Both the position numbers and the translations under genes were made by a program. The notes below the pieces were generated by a model. The model ran no database searches and was not told the DNA's origin. It worked only from the letters and a program-made list of their open reading frames with translations. This document shows positions 50,201-62,000 of a stretch of DNA of 64,000 nt, piece by piece. The stretch's first letter is position 1, and every line of letters begins with the position of its first letter. This DNA is from Elysia chlorotica (lineage: Eukaryota; Mollusca; Gastropoda; Plakobranchidae): assembly GCA_003991915.1 (NCBI GenBank), contig RQTK01000029.1:227831-291830 (forward strand), written 5' to 3'.

Positions 50201-51712
50201 TAATGTTAATAAATAACTTTAGGTCTTGTGATGTTAGAATATACCTAAATGTTTCAAAGTCTTGTCTGATGGTTATTTATTTCAGAATCCAGTTTGGCAA
50301 GCCTTTGGCCAAGAATCAGCTGATCCAGAAAAAACTTGCGGACATGCTCACTGACATATCTTTGGGTCTCTTTGGATGTCTGCAGGTCGGCAGACTTAAA
50401 GATAATGGAATGTAAGTGACGGAATTACTTTGCCAGCTCTGTTTGTCTGATTGCATTTGATTTTTGTATTGTACCTAGGAGAATCTAGTTTATGTGTGTG
50501 TGTCAAAGTTTTTTCATGCTTGAATGTGTCACTGGTTACAAGTTTTTGGGTATATTTCATTCTTTTTACTATTTTAGTAGTTGAGAAAAAGAAGTTAGCA
50601 TATAGTAATAATAATAATAATAATGAAGATCATTTTTAAGCGTTTTATCCCAGCATAGCCGGCTCAAAGCGCTTTACATAGTTAAGACGAGACAATTTAT
50701 CAGCCATTCACACACATTATAAGGCAGTTTTGCACATAAAGGACATGATACATGAACAGCAAAGAAATATTATATACAAACACATGCATAGAGAACTTCT
50801 AACAACTGTTGGGGATGTGTTAGGGACATCAAATTTTATGGATGATGGAGTGCCACAAAAAATAAAATCGAGGTTTTCCTGTGATTAACAAATACATTCC
50901 TATAGCTTGTTGTAAAAGGCGTGGAAAGGGTCTGGAGTAATAGCTTTTCAAAAATGTCTTCCTTGTAATTTCCCCCTTATTTTAACACCTAAGTGTCATT
51001 TTCAGATTTATATTGACCATATCAATGAGTATACAGAAATCAGAAGCACTATTTCCATACTTGCTTCTCATTGTCCTGTATCTTTTTGTCACAGGGCCAC
51101 ACCAGAAATGATTTCGCTGTTGAAACGCAACAACTGTGGCAAAGCTCTGGACATTGCAAGACTCTCTCGTGATATGTTGGGTGGCAATGGCATCAGTGAT
51201 GAGTATCATGTCATACGCCATGTTATGAACCTGGAGGCTGTTAACACATATGAAGGTTGGTTGCTACAAAACCTTTGTATTTGCTTTAATGAATTAATCG
51301 TCAATTGAAAAATGCCACATATGGTCTAAAAAATATATACTTTTAGGCTTAGCCCATTTAGACCATTTTTACATGTATCTTGGTTTTAGGTGCATTAAAG
51401 ATATCAAAGTTTTACAAATCATTTCATTGAATCCAAAGCAACTTCTACTTTTTGTTTTTCTATTGCCAAGAGGAAGTCTTGCAAGAGCAAATATATGCCA
51501 GTAAATACAATTATTTACTGAAGCACAGACCTGATTATTGCTATGGAGAGAAATTTTTTTTTAAGTCGGACATTATAATTAATAAGCCTAAATCAGGGAT
51601 TTACCTTTTTTTATAGTATATTTTTTTGTATGTTTTCACAGGCACTCATGACATCCATGCGCTGATTCTAGGGAGGGCCATCACAGGTCTTCAAGCCTTC
51701 ACCAGTGACTGA
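44266..51712 (+). CDS. GCDH: Glutaryl-CoA dehydrogenase, mitochondrial (complete, 11 exons)
   Basis: FAD enzyme of the mitochondrial matrix that oxidises and decarboxylates glutaryl-CoA to crotonyl-CoA in lysine, hydroxylysine and tryptophan breakdown, passing electrons to ETF. Coding exons: 44266-44362, 45375-45410, 46808-46942, 47405-47528, 47774-47883, 48494-48623, 49318-49540, 49868-49971, 50286-50411, 51095-51255, 51642-51712. All junctions are GT-AG and stay in phase, giving 438 aa, the same as human GCDH. Residues 1-32 ([14 protein letters not shown]..) are Arg-rich without acidic residues until LDF, a plausible mitochondrial presequence. Landmarks: [38 protein letters not shown] (substrate-binding Arg-Ser), [18 protein letters not shown] (acyl-CoA dehydrogenase signature 1), [40 protein letters not shown], and [19 protein letters not shown] with the catalytic Glu at about residue 415. 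The start ATG sits in caaaATGG. All key residues are present, so a working enzyme is expected. Confidence 0.97.
45543..46522 (+). mobile_element. Mariner transposon relic in GCDH intron 2
   Basis: Terminal inverted repeats are visible: left aagggctgtcctagaagtaa (45543) and right, reverse-complemented, aagggctgtcccagaagtaa (from 46522), continuing gataagtgaa / ggtaagtgaa. The interior reads [20 protein letters not shown] (HTH region, about 45745-45805) and, in another frame, [20 protein letters not shown] (about 45975-46034, region of the first catalytic Asp). Decayed C-terminal blocks then resemble FGPLKKHLS. It is about 980 bp, shorter than a full mariner, with stops, frameshifts and an internal deletion, so inactive. 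The flanking TA duplication is not clear. Confidence 0.88.
50606..50970. repeat. (AAT)n-headed dispersed repeat in GCDH intron 9
   Basis: An AAT array (50606-50625), then agcgttttatcccagcatag and ggctcaaagcgctttacata, the same head motif as at 22486-22545. The right boundary is uncertain. Confidence 0.55.
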
Positions 51713-51750
51713 TGGACAGAGCACAGCAAATCTTCACAAAAGATGGACTG

Positions 51751-51756
51751 AATAAA
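51751..51756 (+). terminator. GCDH: Candidate proximal polyadenylation signal of GCDH
   Basis: AATAAA 39 nt after the stop codon; usable, but the distal site at 52656 has a better downstream T-rich context. Confidence 0.35.
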
Positions 51757-52655
51757 ACTTAAATCATCTGACAGTATTTGGACCACTCAAACCTGTGGAC
51801 TTATGTACAACATTGCATCAACTTAAATGTGTGAAGTATAGGTTTTCTCAAGAAGTCCATGATCTTGAGAAGAATGGCACTCCACCAGCTCTTGCATTTC
51901 CCTCAAGTCTGTTGACTTAGGACAAGATAAAGTTAAAATTTAGTGTACCTTATTTTCTAAGAGAATTTCAATCTTAAAATAGTATTCCTCTTCTCATGCT
52001 GAAACAAATGTCTAGTTGCAGAGAGCATAAATCTCTGCCAATAGAAAATCTTGTTTCCCCAGAGGACTCATTAACTCAGATATGCGTTATTTTAAATTAA
52101 AGGTTTTATATCAAGATTTGTAATTAAAACAGTATGTATGTATCTTTCTTACTGACTGTGATACCAGATTGGAGATTATCTTTATTCACTAAAAACAAGC
52201 AATACAAGAGGTGGATCAGGATCTTAGCCCTTTAAAGTGTTAGTTAAACCATTACCCATTGCAACAGTTGAAGGCAGTGTCTACCTGATTGTTCTCTAAA
52301 TTTGAACAATTCATTGTTGTTGTTTTTTTGTTTTTTTGGCAGTTGTTTTTTTTTCTCAAGACATACACTGTAATAAGTTCATTTCAATGATAAAAATGTG
52401 TGCTTTGAGGGTTTAAACCATGTTATTCAACTGCTTTAATTTAAACGAAATGTTGGGTCAAATTAAAACATCTTTGATAATTGTAAACATAAATGATACA
52501 CACATTGGCTCATAGTTTATAATTCTTCATTGCACTCATAGATTTCCTTTTTAAAAATTCTAACAATTGTCTCATTTATTGGCTTAAAATTAAATAATGA
52601 ATTATCATTTGTGTAAATATTCTGCTTGGTTTTGACTTATCAGACTATTAATCTC

Positions 52656-52661
52656 AATAAA
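52656..52661 (+). terminator. GCDH: Candidate distal polyadenylation signal of GCDH
   Basis: AATAAA followed by acttgctttttcacaatttt, a good cleavage/GU-U-rich arrangement. It would give a 3' UTR of about 960 nt. Confidence 0.5.
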
Positions 52662-55104
52662 CTTGCTTTTTCACAATTTTTAATGCTCATTTCTTTAGAA
52701 ATCCGCTTTTGTTGTTTCAGTTCTTTCAATCCTGCTTATTTTCTTTTTTATCTCTTTCTTTTTCCTAAAAAAAAATTGCTGGAAAAAAAGAATCACTGAT
52801 TATGCTCCATTTTCAAAATAGTTACTGAAATGTTAAAAATGAAGCAAACTCATAAGAAAGCTAATCACAATCCTTGTTTGAGGTTGTTGTTTTTGTTTTT
52901 TTAATTTCTTCAGATTGGCTCAGTGACTGAATTTGGAACTGAGAGGTCATGAGAGTGATAGTTTGATCATAACATTCATTTACATGGTGTATGAACCAGG
53001 TTGCAGTGACGTTTTACTGGACTATTATTGGAACATTTGGATAACCAACTCTTGTGCATAGACTGCAGTAAAAAAAAAAAAAAGAAGAAGAAAGTATTTC
53101 AACTTAAAATGTGTATGATTGCATTGTTACAGACATTGGCCAACTATCATTTTCAGGATCTGGCTATTATAATACTTTAAAGTTTTATGTTTTTCTTTTT
53201 TTGTTATAAAATTACATGAATCCTGGCAATATTTTTGGCATACTCGTGCAGTACATGCAGATTTTTTACATGGTAAAAGGGTAAATATGCTCTGCTCTGG
53301 AGAGGAGCAGATGCACAGGTGATATTTTAAACAAACACTTGTACTATAAAAGGAAAGGATTATTCAGAGGCAAAGTTTAAATGTACAGAGTAAGGTCCCT
53401 TTCACAGCAATTTTTTTCTCCTGGCTGCATTTTGGGGAGGACCAGATTTATATACAAGGACGTGCGCTGCAGGCAGCAGAGTGTTGTTGCTAGTCTCTCA
53501 ACTCCCCTATTACATGCAGGTCTACTCTATTCCCTGGAAAAAAAATTGGTATCTGAGTTGAATCCAGTGTGATGAGTTGGGACTTTATAGGCGTCAAGGT
53601 GACTCCACTCTCTGTGCCTGAACTATTATTAAGTCCATATTCTTGAACAGACCACCCCCCAAAAAAAGGAATTTGCAACTGAATAATAGTTCGTAGTTCC
53701 CTTGATAAAAATGTTTCTACTGATTAAAAAAAAAAATGTGACTTACTTCTCATTTCTTATTTGTAAGACTAATGTGAACAATAGAGAAAAACTTGAATAG
53801 ATTTCATACTGTATATCTATGAAATTTCTGCCCAAGCTGATTCTGTTCATATTTAGGTAATAAGTTATTTGACATGAAGATATTGTCACTCCAGAAAGTT
53901 GATACCCCTTGTCACTTCATTTTAGGCGTTTCTTGAAATGAAAGGAAACGTTTCATCTTGTGTGCTTGGCACTCATCTGATTATCAAATACAATAAAGCT
54001 GACAAAAATTAAATATGTCTTGTAATACTTGTCTCACTGTGTATTTCGCAGAATATGAATGTGTACCTGAAAATTTGGACTCTTGTTTTCTTGAGCATGA
54101 ATGTTCTAAATGCACAGGTTGTGGAGAAAAGGTCTACGCCTGGTCTCGCATGCTCGAGCAGCATCAGCTTCTTATGAAAATGTTTATTCTAACTCAAGAT
54201 AAAAGCCAATTCTTATTCATTGAGCAGGGACAAAAGTTTTGTTGTTTGAAACAAAATTTTAGCTTATGGAAGAGGTTAAATCACTTGGGTACCCAGCAAA
54301 GTTTGTTTTTAAACTTTCAATAATTGTGAGAGGCTGCAAAAAAAAAAAAAAAGAAACAAGAAAAAATTAAAAATTTAAGTCCTAGAGAGTCAAGTCTATT
54401 ATGTTTATGATGACCATGTATGTAACGAAACTGCGGACGCTGTCCCACTGACTTCGCTTTATCCACTGTGCTACAGTCATTTGATTAAAATTTATCAGAT
54501 GGTGAGTAGTTGATTTCAAATTAAATATCATCCAATACTAATATATTTTTTTTTAACTTTCAGTAACTAAAACCTTTTAGCGGCTCAAAATCAGGTCCAA
54601 AAATTAACTTTAGGTCTACTTAGTGAAGGAAATATCCTATGTACGAAATATGCTGATCAAACTGAGTATTTCAACTTGCTTTCTAAATAGAGCTGGGGCA
54701 TGATTATATTTTTGGTGATTTATAAGATATAAACAAACAGCCTTTAGTGTCTGTCAAACAGACTTGTATCTTATGTCGATCATACAGACTGATAGGAGAA
54801 AGTCAGGGCATTTTACAAGACCAAAATAACTGATCACATCTCCTGGGACATTTTACTATTCAGTTTTAAATTTTTGATTGATTGTGGACACATTTCTTGC
54901 CATAACTCAAAAAGTTTTTGAGGTATATCCTCTTCAAATTTGCTGCACAAACTTTTTACAAAGTATTGTAACTAACAAAAAACTGCAGTGCGCTATTTGG
55001 CTCATAAAAGGCCCTTTCTATTCAGATTAAAGAAATTTGGTGTAAAAAATGAATGAACGCTTTTCACAGTTGTCTCCTTTTACGTTTGTGTAAAAGTGCA
55101 TACT
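52662..55104. other. Intergenic region between the converging GCDH and DNAJC21 genes
   Basis: No coding feature supported. A minus-strand tRNA-like box A string (tagcacagtggataaagcg, about 54476-54458) lies before a poor box B, probably a decayed tRNA-derived repeat. The 102-codon frame at 54015-54323 has no recognisable domain. Confidence 0.45.
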
Positions 55105-55631
55105 GCTCACAACCTTTTGATATATTGATATTTTGAAATTTACCTTCAATTTGATATAAATGTATTTATATATTGCAGAGGGTATAAAATAAATGGGACT
55201 TGTGAGAGACTGATAAAAAATGTATGTAGCAGATTCTAAATTTTTTTTTTCAAAATGCCAAGTTTCAGTGGTGAAAAAGGCTAACTTACTGAAAGAGTTA
55301 ATGGGTTATAACAATTTTATTTCATTTTTCAGTTTTGTTTTGTATTTGTTTGTTTTGCGTTTTTTTAGCTCACAACCTTTTGATATATTCATATTTTGAT
55401 ATTTTGAAATTTACCTTCAATTTGATATATTTATATATTGCAGAGGGTATAAAATAAATGGGACTTGTGAGAGACTGATAAAAAATGTATGTAGCAGATT
55501 CTAAATTTTTTTTTTCAAAATGCCAAGTTTCAGTGGTGAAAAAGGCTAACTTACTGAAAGAGTTAATGGGTTATAACAATTTTATTTCATTTTTCAGTTT
55601 TGTTTTGTATTTGTTTGTTTTGCGTTTTTTT
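55105..55631. repeat. Two-copy tandem duplication, period 263 bp
   Basis: gctcacaaccttttgatata at 55105 recurs at 55368. The copies share gggacttgtgagagactgat, gccaagtttcagtggtgaaa and a ttttgtatttgtttgttttg end almost without change. The only clear differences are a small AT indel (ttgatatt block, and ataaatgt lost) near the start. This is a recent duplication just downstream of DNAJC21. Confidence 0.95.
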
Positions 55632-55875
55632 ATGTACAATAAAATTTGTAGATATTCAGGTTAGAGGTATATTAAACAAACAATAACTTAGAAATTTAAA
55701 CATACTGAAATTAGAGAAAAGATTTTTTGAAAAGTTGGATTTTTAATATTGTAAAGAGGTATTCATATTCTTTTTTTTATTTAAAAAAAAATTTTTTTTC
55801 TTTAACACTATTCTTATTTTATTATTTGTCACACAAAATAATGACAAGAAACAATAATTAAAACCGGCAAATTAC

Positions 55876-55881
55876 TTTATT
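55876..55881 (-). terminator. DNAJC21: Polyadenylation signal AATAAA for DNAJC21
   Basis: TTTATT on the plus strand, 214 nt past the stop codon on the minus strand. Confidence 0.5.
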
Positions 55882-56094
55882 CGCATATTTCCATAAATGG
55901 TACCAAAACATTCCATCTGTTTCACATTTCATTGGTTTGCAGGTCTAAAAATCAAATAGTCATTTTCTACAGGTCTAAAGATCAAATAGTCATTCCCTAT
56001 TGGCTGCTGATGAGTCCTTTATGATGCTTTAGTCAAATCACACGGGAAGATTTTGTGTGAACTTGTATTTAGAAATTCTAACACACTACTTTCA

Positions 56095-59000
56095 TCATCT
56101 GCGCTCCTTCTTGTTCTTCTTGCCTTTCTTCCCTGATTTCTCCTCCTCCACCTCTGGGTTGGGTGCTTCTAAGCGCACGGCATGACCTGTCTGCTTGATA
56201 TGTTCAAACAACTTGTTGCGAGTTTGATGTCCGCGCTGACACACATTACACTTGAAGCTTTCTTTCTTGGTTTTCTCCTGGTTTCATGTGAGGAAAAAAG
56301 GTGGGGGAAAAAAAAAGAAGAAAAAAGCAATGTGTGTGAAAATGTCGCAAAGAATTATAAAAGTGAAATCAGATTAATATCTAACTTTGGCGCTCCAAAC
56401 GTTGACATAGTTACACCAGCTTTAGTAATATTGTGCTTGTGTGCATATAAATTCCATTACAGACCCACTGTCCTCCATAAAAGTGAGATAAGATGAGAGA
56501 TGCATCTTACTAATTTAGAATGCAAAGAAACCTTAGGGGCCGTTCAAATATATTATTACACCTTTATTGGGACCTTTTGACCCCTCCCCCATCTCTTACC
56601 ACTGTTCGTACAACAGCCAATGAATCCCTCTCCCCTCTAAGATGTAAGATTATATTTGAACAGCCCCTTTCAGAAAATCTATTATTTAATATTAGTAGGT
56701 AAAAAAGCAAGATCTCTACTTAAGAAAATATATATTGTAGTTTGTTAAGAAATAGTATCGATATTTTTTTGGTCATCTTTTACTGAACTTAAAAAGTTTA
56801 TTTACAGAAGGATAACAGATGCATGTAACTTTAGATCAACTCTTGCCAACTTTTTTGGTCTGTAAACATTTATAAATGAAAATATGTTACGAAAAAATAC
56901 TGTTTCTTAACACTGCATTTTGTTATTTTGTTTTGATAGATCAACGAACATGTCCATTGTTTCAAAAGCCTGAAACCATTGCTTTTCTTTGTAATTCCCC
57001 CCCCCCCCCCCCTTTTTTTTTTGAGTGTGTTTATTCAACTTTACTGCCATTCATTTTTCCTATAAACCCTATCCTTTTACCTTCTGTCCATGTCAATTGA
57101 TTTAAAAAGACAACAACAAATTCCACGCCTAAATAAACCTTCTATCAAAAAATCAACAAGATATAATTATTTTATAACAGCTTAATTTGAAAAATCAAGA
57201 ATTAGAATACTACTATGATCAATTCTTGGGTGCCTCTTTTCCTTTTATCACCCCTATTCTTCCATCCCATATCCCCTTCTCTGTCTTTTCTATCTTTATT
57301 TTTTCTTTTCCTGTCTATCCTTTCTTGCTTCCTTTCACCTCTCTATCTCCTCCTCAACTTTCTTCAACCTTTTAGCCTTGCTCCTTCCTCCTCCTCCTCC
57401 TCCTCCTCCTTACAAGTGCATATTGAAATCCTAAACAGTACTCTGGGAGTTCAAACTGAAGAAGTCATTTGGAACCACAAGTGGCACATAAGTATAAATT
57501 GCTCTCTCCTGGTATCGTGATTCAAAGGATCTACAAAACGCATAAAGTATACAAATATCTAGTGGCACTAAAGATTAAGTTAACAAATTTAAATAAAGCT
57601 GTTTGTGTCAATATTTCGCTCAATAAGAAGCTTTAGGATTCAGTATAATGTACGAGGCTAAGACAAGCCATGATATCCTTGCCCTGTCTCTGTGAGGCAA
57701 ATTGTCAGACATTTGGTCTTCAGACACAACCTTGATATAGGCTAGCTGCTGAAGTCGTAAATTAAGAGACAATCTTAATATATATTCACAAACCTTTTTA
57801 TTCTTATTTCCTTTCTCTGCTATCGCAGAATCTTCATCATTTTCTCCTGCTGGTGCTGTCTCCCCCTGATCAGTGGTTTTAGATGTTACATCCTCGTCCT
57901 CTCCACCTCCAACCCTGTCGCCAATCTCCGGTCTCTGCATATCTTGTGAATTCTTAGACTCGTGATCTACATCTGCTGTTCCATCCTGTGCAATTGACGA
58001 TTCCTCACAATCCTTAATTAAATGCAACGAAAAAATTATTGTGATCAATAACACGAGAATACAAATTTTTAGTTACATTATTATAGTGTAATCACGTACT
58101 CAATGTTTTCTTAAAATTGTTTTCCATCTACATGACCTATCAGATTGCATCACAAGAATACCTAATTAGTAATAGAATCAAATCCTTGTTTTCTTTAAAT
58201 TACATTTAGAGTAATTTATTATTCCTGTCAGATCATGAAACTTCTTATAAACAAAAAGTATTTAATTCCTGTTGCATGATACTATTATAGAAATGCCATA
58301 TCTCTTTTGACAAGTTAATGTCTGTGCTTTCTTTTGTTTTGTTGCTGCATTTTCTACATGAAATGACAGTTTCATCTTTTAAGGACAAGAGGATCCTAAT
58401 CATTCTCTGGATACCAACAAATCAATTGAAGCTCAGGTAACATGCGTTATTTGCACTTACAAAACTTTTCTAAGCCATATTATTTCAAATGAGTTTGAAA
58501 GCATTTGCTTTCCTTAAACAGTAGTTTTATAAATGGCTTAAAGCGTCTGGGAGCCACAGGTCTGTTACTTTCTAAATGATCTGACTAAAAGTGTAAAGAA
58601 TATCATGCCTTGTCATTTATGTCAATGACCTTGTATTAGATATTTGGTAAATTGCAATTTGAAGATTTTATTAGAACGCTTCATAAATGTAATAATGACA
58701 AGCTAAAAATGTAGTGTGTTTACTGAAATCTTACCTTAAAATTAAATAGTAAAAGGAATATTACTTTACTATAAATCCACAAAATAACTTGGATTTGAAA
58801 AATAAAGCTATCATATGGAAAAAATAAGATCTTATCTACCTCAACATCCTCTGCTTGCTTAGCAGCTTTCCTCCTTGCCTTTTTTGATTTGGCGGTACTG
58901 GAAACACAAATTGACAAAATTTCCTCTCATTAATATTTTTTTTTAATAACAACAAAGAAGCTTACTCAATTCTACCAAAACCAGATCTATGGTAAATGCA

Positions 59001-62000
59001 TTTAACCCATTAATTTTATTAGCATTGGCTTAGTAGGGTAAAAAGATAGCTCAGTCTCCTGAGCTCGGGACTGAGGAGCAGGAGGGCCAAGGTTCAAATC
59101 TTTGGTGTTGACGCTCTTTTTCCACCCACCCCTTTTTCCACCCATCTCAGTAAAAAACCTATGGGATTTGGACGTAACATTACTTTGAAGATTGCATGTT
59201 GAGCAATATAAGGTGCCAGATATCTCTAGCATTAGTGCTCTGGATTGACGAGTAGGAGGTCAAAGGTTCGATCCTCAGCTATTTCCATTTCTGTATTGTA
59301 GAACTTTCAATTGGGGCTACAAGGGTTCTAAACGCATAAAGATTATTAAAAAACAGAAACAAACAAGATAGTGAAATCAACCAACTTCTCATAGCAATAG
59401 AAATATATAGTTTTATGAACTTATAACTATAAATAATGGAAGAAAAAAAAATATAGGCGATAACAGCGCAACACTATGAGCATCAATTAACCAGTTGAAC
59501 AGTACTACCACACCCCATTTTTTCACACCCAGTCACCCGTGCCAGACTCAGACGAATCAGTAAAATATTTCAGTGTCTTACCCTTTAGATTGAGGATCAC
59601 TTGAGATGCTTGTCTCTGCTAATTTTTCAACCAAAGTATCTTCCTCTACCTGTAAAGATATTTGTATGAGTAAAAGAGAATATATATATATATATATATA
59701 TAGCTAATAACAGATCCTAATTTTTATGTTTTATACAATTGCAAGACACTTTACTTTAAAAGGTTTCTTTTAGCAGGTGACAACATGAAACTTTCAGCAT
59801 CAGGCATTTAAATTATTTAAAACATAAATTTTTACGTATCATAAACTTCCACAAGACAAGGTGTACACCTCAAACTGATTCTTAGAGGGAAACAAAGTCA
59901 AGGAGAAAAACACAACGAAACAGGAGAACTGACCTCAGCTATATTTTTCTGCCGTCGTTTTTTCTTCTGCTTCTTTGATACCCTGCAGAAAGTTAAACCC
60001 CCGATTAATAAAATCAATTGACTCAAAACAATGTGTTAATTACAAGCATTCTATTGATGTAATTCACAGGTGTTATAAAACACTTAAAAGTAACCGAAGG
60101 TAATCTTTGATTAAATTTACATCCCTGGATTTCCTGGCGAATCATACACTATGGTGCCAGTTAGGGATTGAACCCAATACCTCCTGCTTGTAAGTCTTAT
60201 GCACAGCTTGTCAGAGTTTGTTAAAAGATGTTTTACTGAATGTTTGATCATTATATTAAATAAGCAAAGAACAGAAAAGGTGTGAACAAGTTTTCACCTC
60301 TGTTTTTGCTCTTGAATTTCTTCCTCTTCTGAAGATAACAATTGATCAGGATCTACCTCTTCACCTCCAACCTCAGCAGTTGTTTTCTCTTCTGTTTCAA
60401 GGCCAGAGACCCTACTTTCACTTGAATCTGTCAACACTGCTGCTGCACTATCTGCTTCATTAGCTTGCTCCTCCTCTAGTCTCATTTCTTCCTCAATGAC
60501 AGCTACCATCTCTTTATGCTTGCGCGACTTTTCATGATTGGAGAACCTGAAAAAAAGAAAGATAACAAACTAGATCAAAATTCAATACAGTAAACATGAA
60601 ACAATCAGATATTCACACATGAGCTTATCTAAATATATAGACAAATTTTTTCTAAGTTTAAGCCATAGCAGCCTTGCTATAGACATAGTCCAATTCTGTA
60701 TAATAAGCCAAAGTGAATAAATATCTTCATTGTTTTTATCACAGTGCAGTTAAACAAGAACAGAATCACATTTAAAACAGATTTCAAATTTTTTTTAATG
60801 ATAAACATTCAATACAATCACAGAAATAGTTACAGCATTAAAACACCACTGGAAAATGTCTTGAATGCAAATTTTAGATTAAGAAAGGACATACGCTTTT
60901 AAACTCTTAAAAGATTTATTGCAGGCCACACAGTAAAGGTCTGAGAGGTAGAGATCCGCATCATCTTCGGCAGTTCCATTAGCATCATATTCTCCTTCCA
61001 CGAAATCATCTTGAAAACCTAAAATTTGAGCAGTTAAATGTATACTTATGAGAACCTTGTTTACAAGTAAGCACAAAATAATATCTAAAAAACTGACTGT
61101 TTTGCATTTTTTTTCAATTCCCTTTTCTTTTTGGTAAATTTAAATATCAACAAACAATAATCTCAACCAACCACTTCTTGTTGTTTTGTTGTTTTATATT
61201 TATGTATATCATAAATAGAGAAAAAAGTAACATCAATCATTTTAAATAACACAGAAACAATAATTCAGTTTCTAAAGCCTAAAACTTCCTTATATAAATT
61301 TGAAAATAATTGTGGATACACTGACCATTTACGCCCTCTCGTTCTTGAGGACTAAAATTTTCATCTAAATGAGCTTCCAACTGCTGCAAGTCTTTCTCCA
61401 GCTCTGACATAGCTGACCACTCAGCTTCTTGATAGTTTTCCAGTCGTCTTGTAGGAGATTGTAAAAAAGAGGATAATTAACATATATGGCAATACCGGGT
61501 TCTTTCCAAGCCCAAAAATATAAAATATGTATATACAATAGCAATTCCTAAGCAAAACCAATTCTATTCACTGGTAAATATCCTTTTTTTAGTCAGGGCA
61601 AAAAATGAATAAAGTGTTTATGTGCACAAAATGACAAACTGTTTTAATCCATTAATAGTTTCAAAATAATAATTGGCACACCTTTAATGATTGTATTTAC
61701 TAAACCATACCAATTTGTAGTTATTTTCCTTAAATATGCCTCTTGCTCCATTTTATTACCTCTGCCGTTCTCGCAGCTCTTCTGCCCTCCTTTCTTTAGT
61801 TTTTCGTTCTATTTCAGCATGTCTTTCTTCTAGTTTTTTCTGGAACATAAACCAAAGGGATAAATAAATTATTTGTGAATTAGGAAACTAAAACATTTCT
61901 TTCTCTGGTACCTATTACAATGACTATCAAAGGAAGCAAAGAATGCATATAAATTATGAATAATTTTTTCTTTTTACTTCTCACTGAAATTCTGATTTAT

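Noticed and set aside
54015-54323. Cysteine-containing 102-codon frame between GCDH and DNAJC21
   Set aside because: No regular zinc-binding spacing, no homology recognised and no splice or start context.
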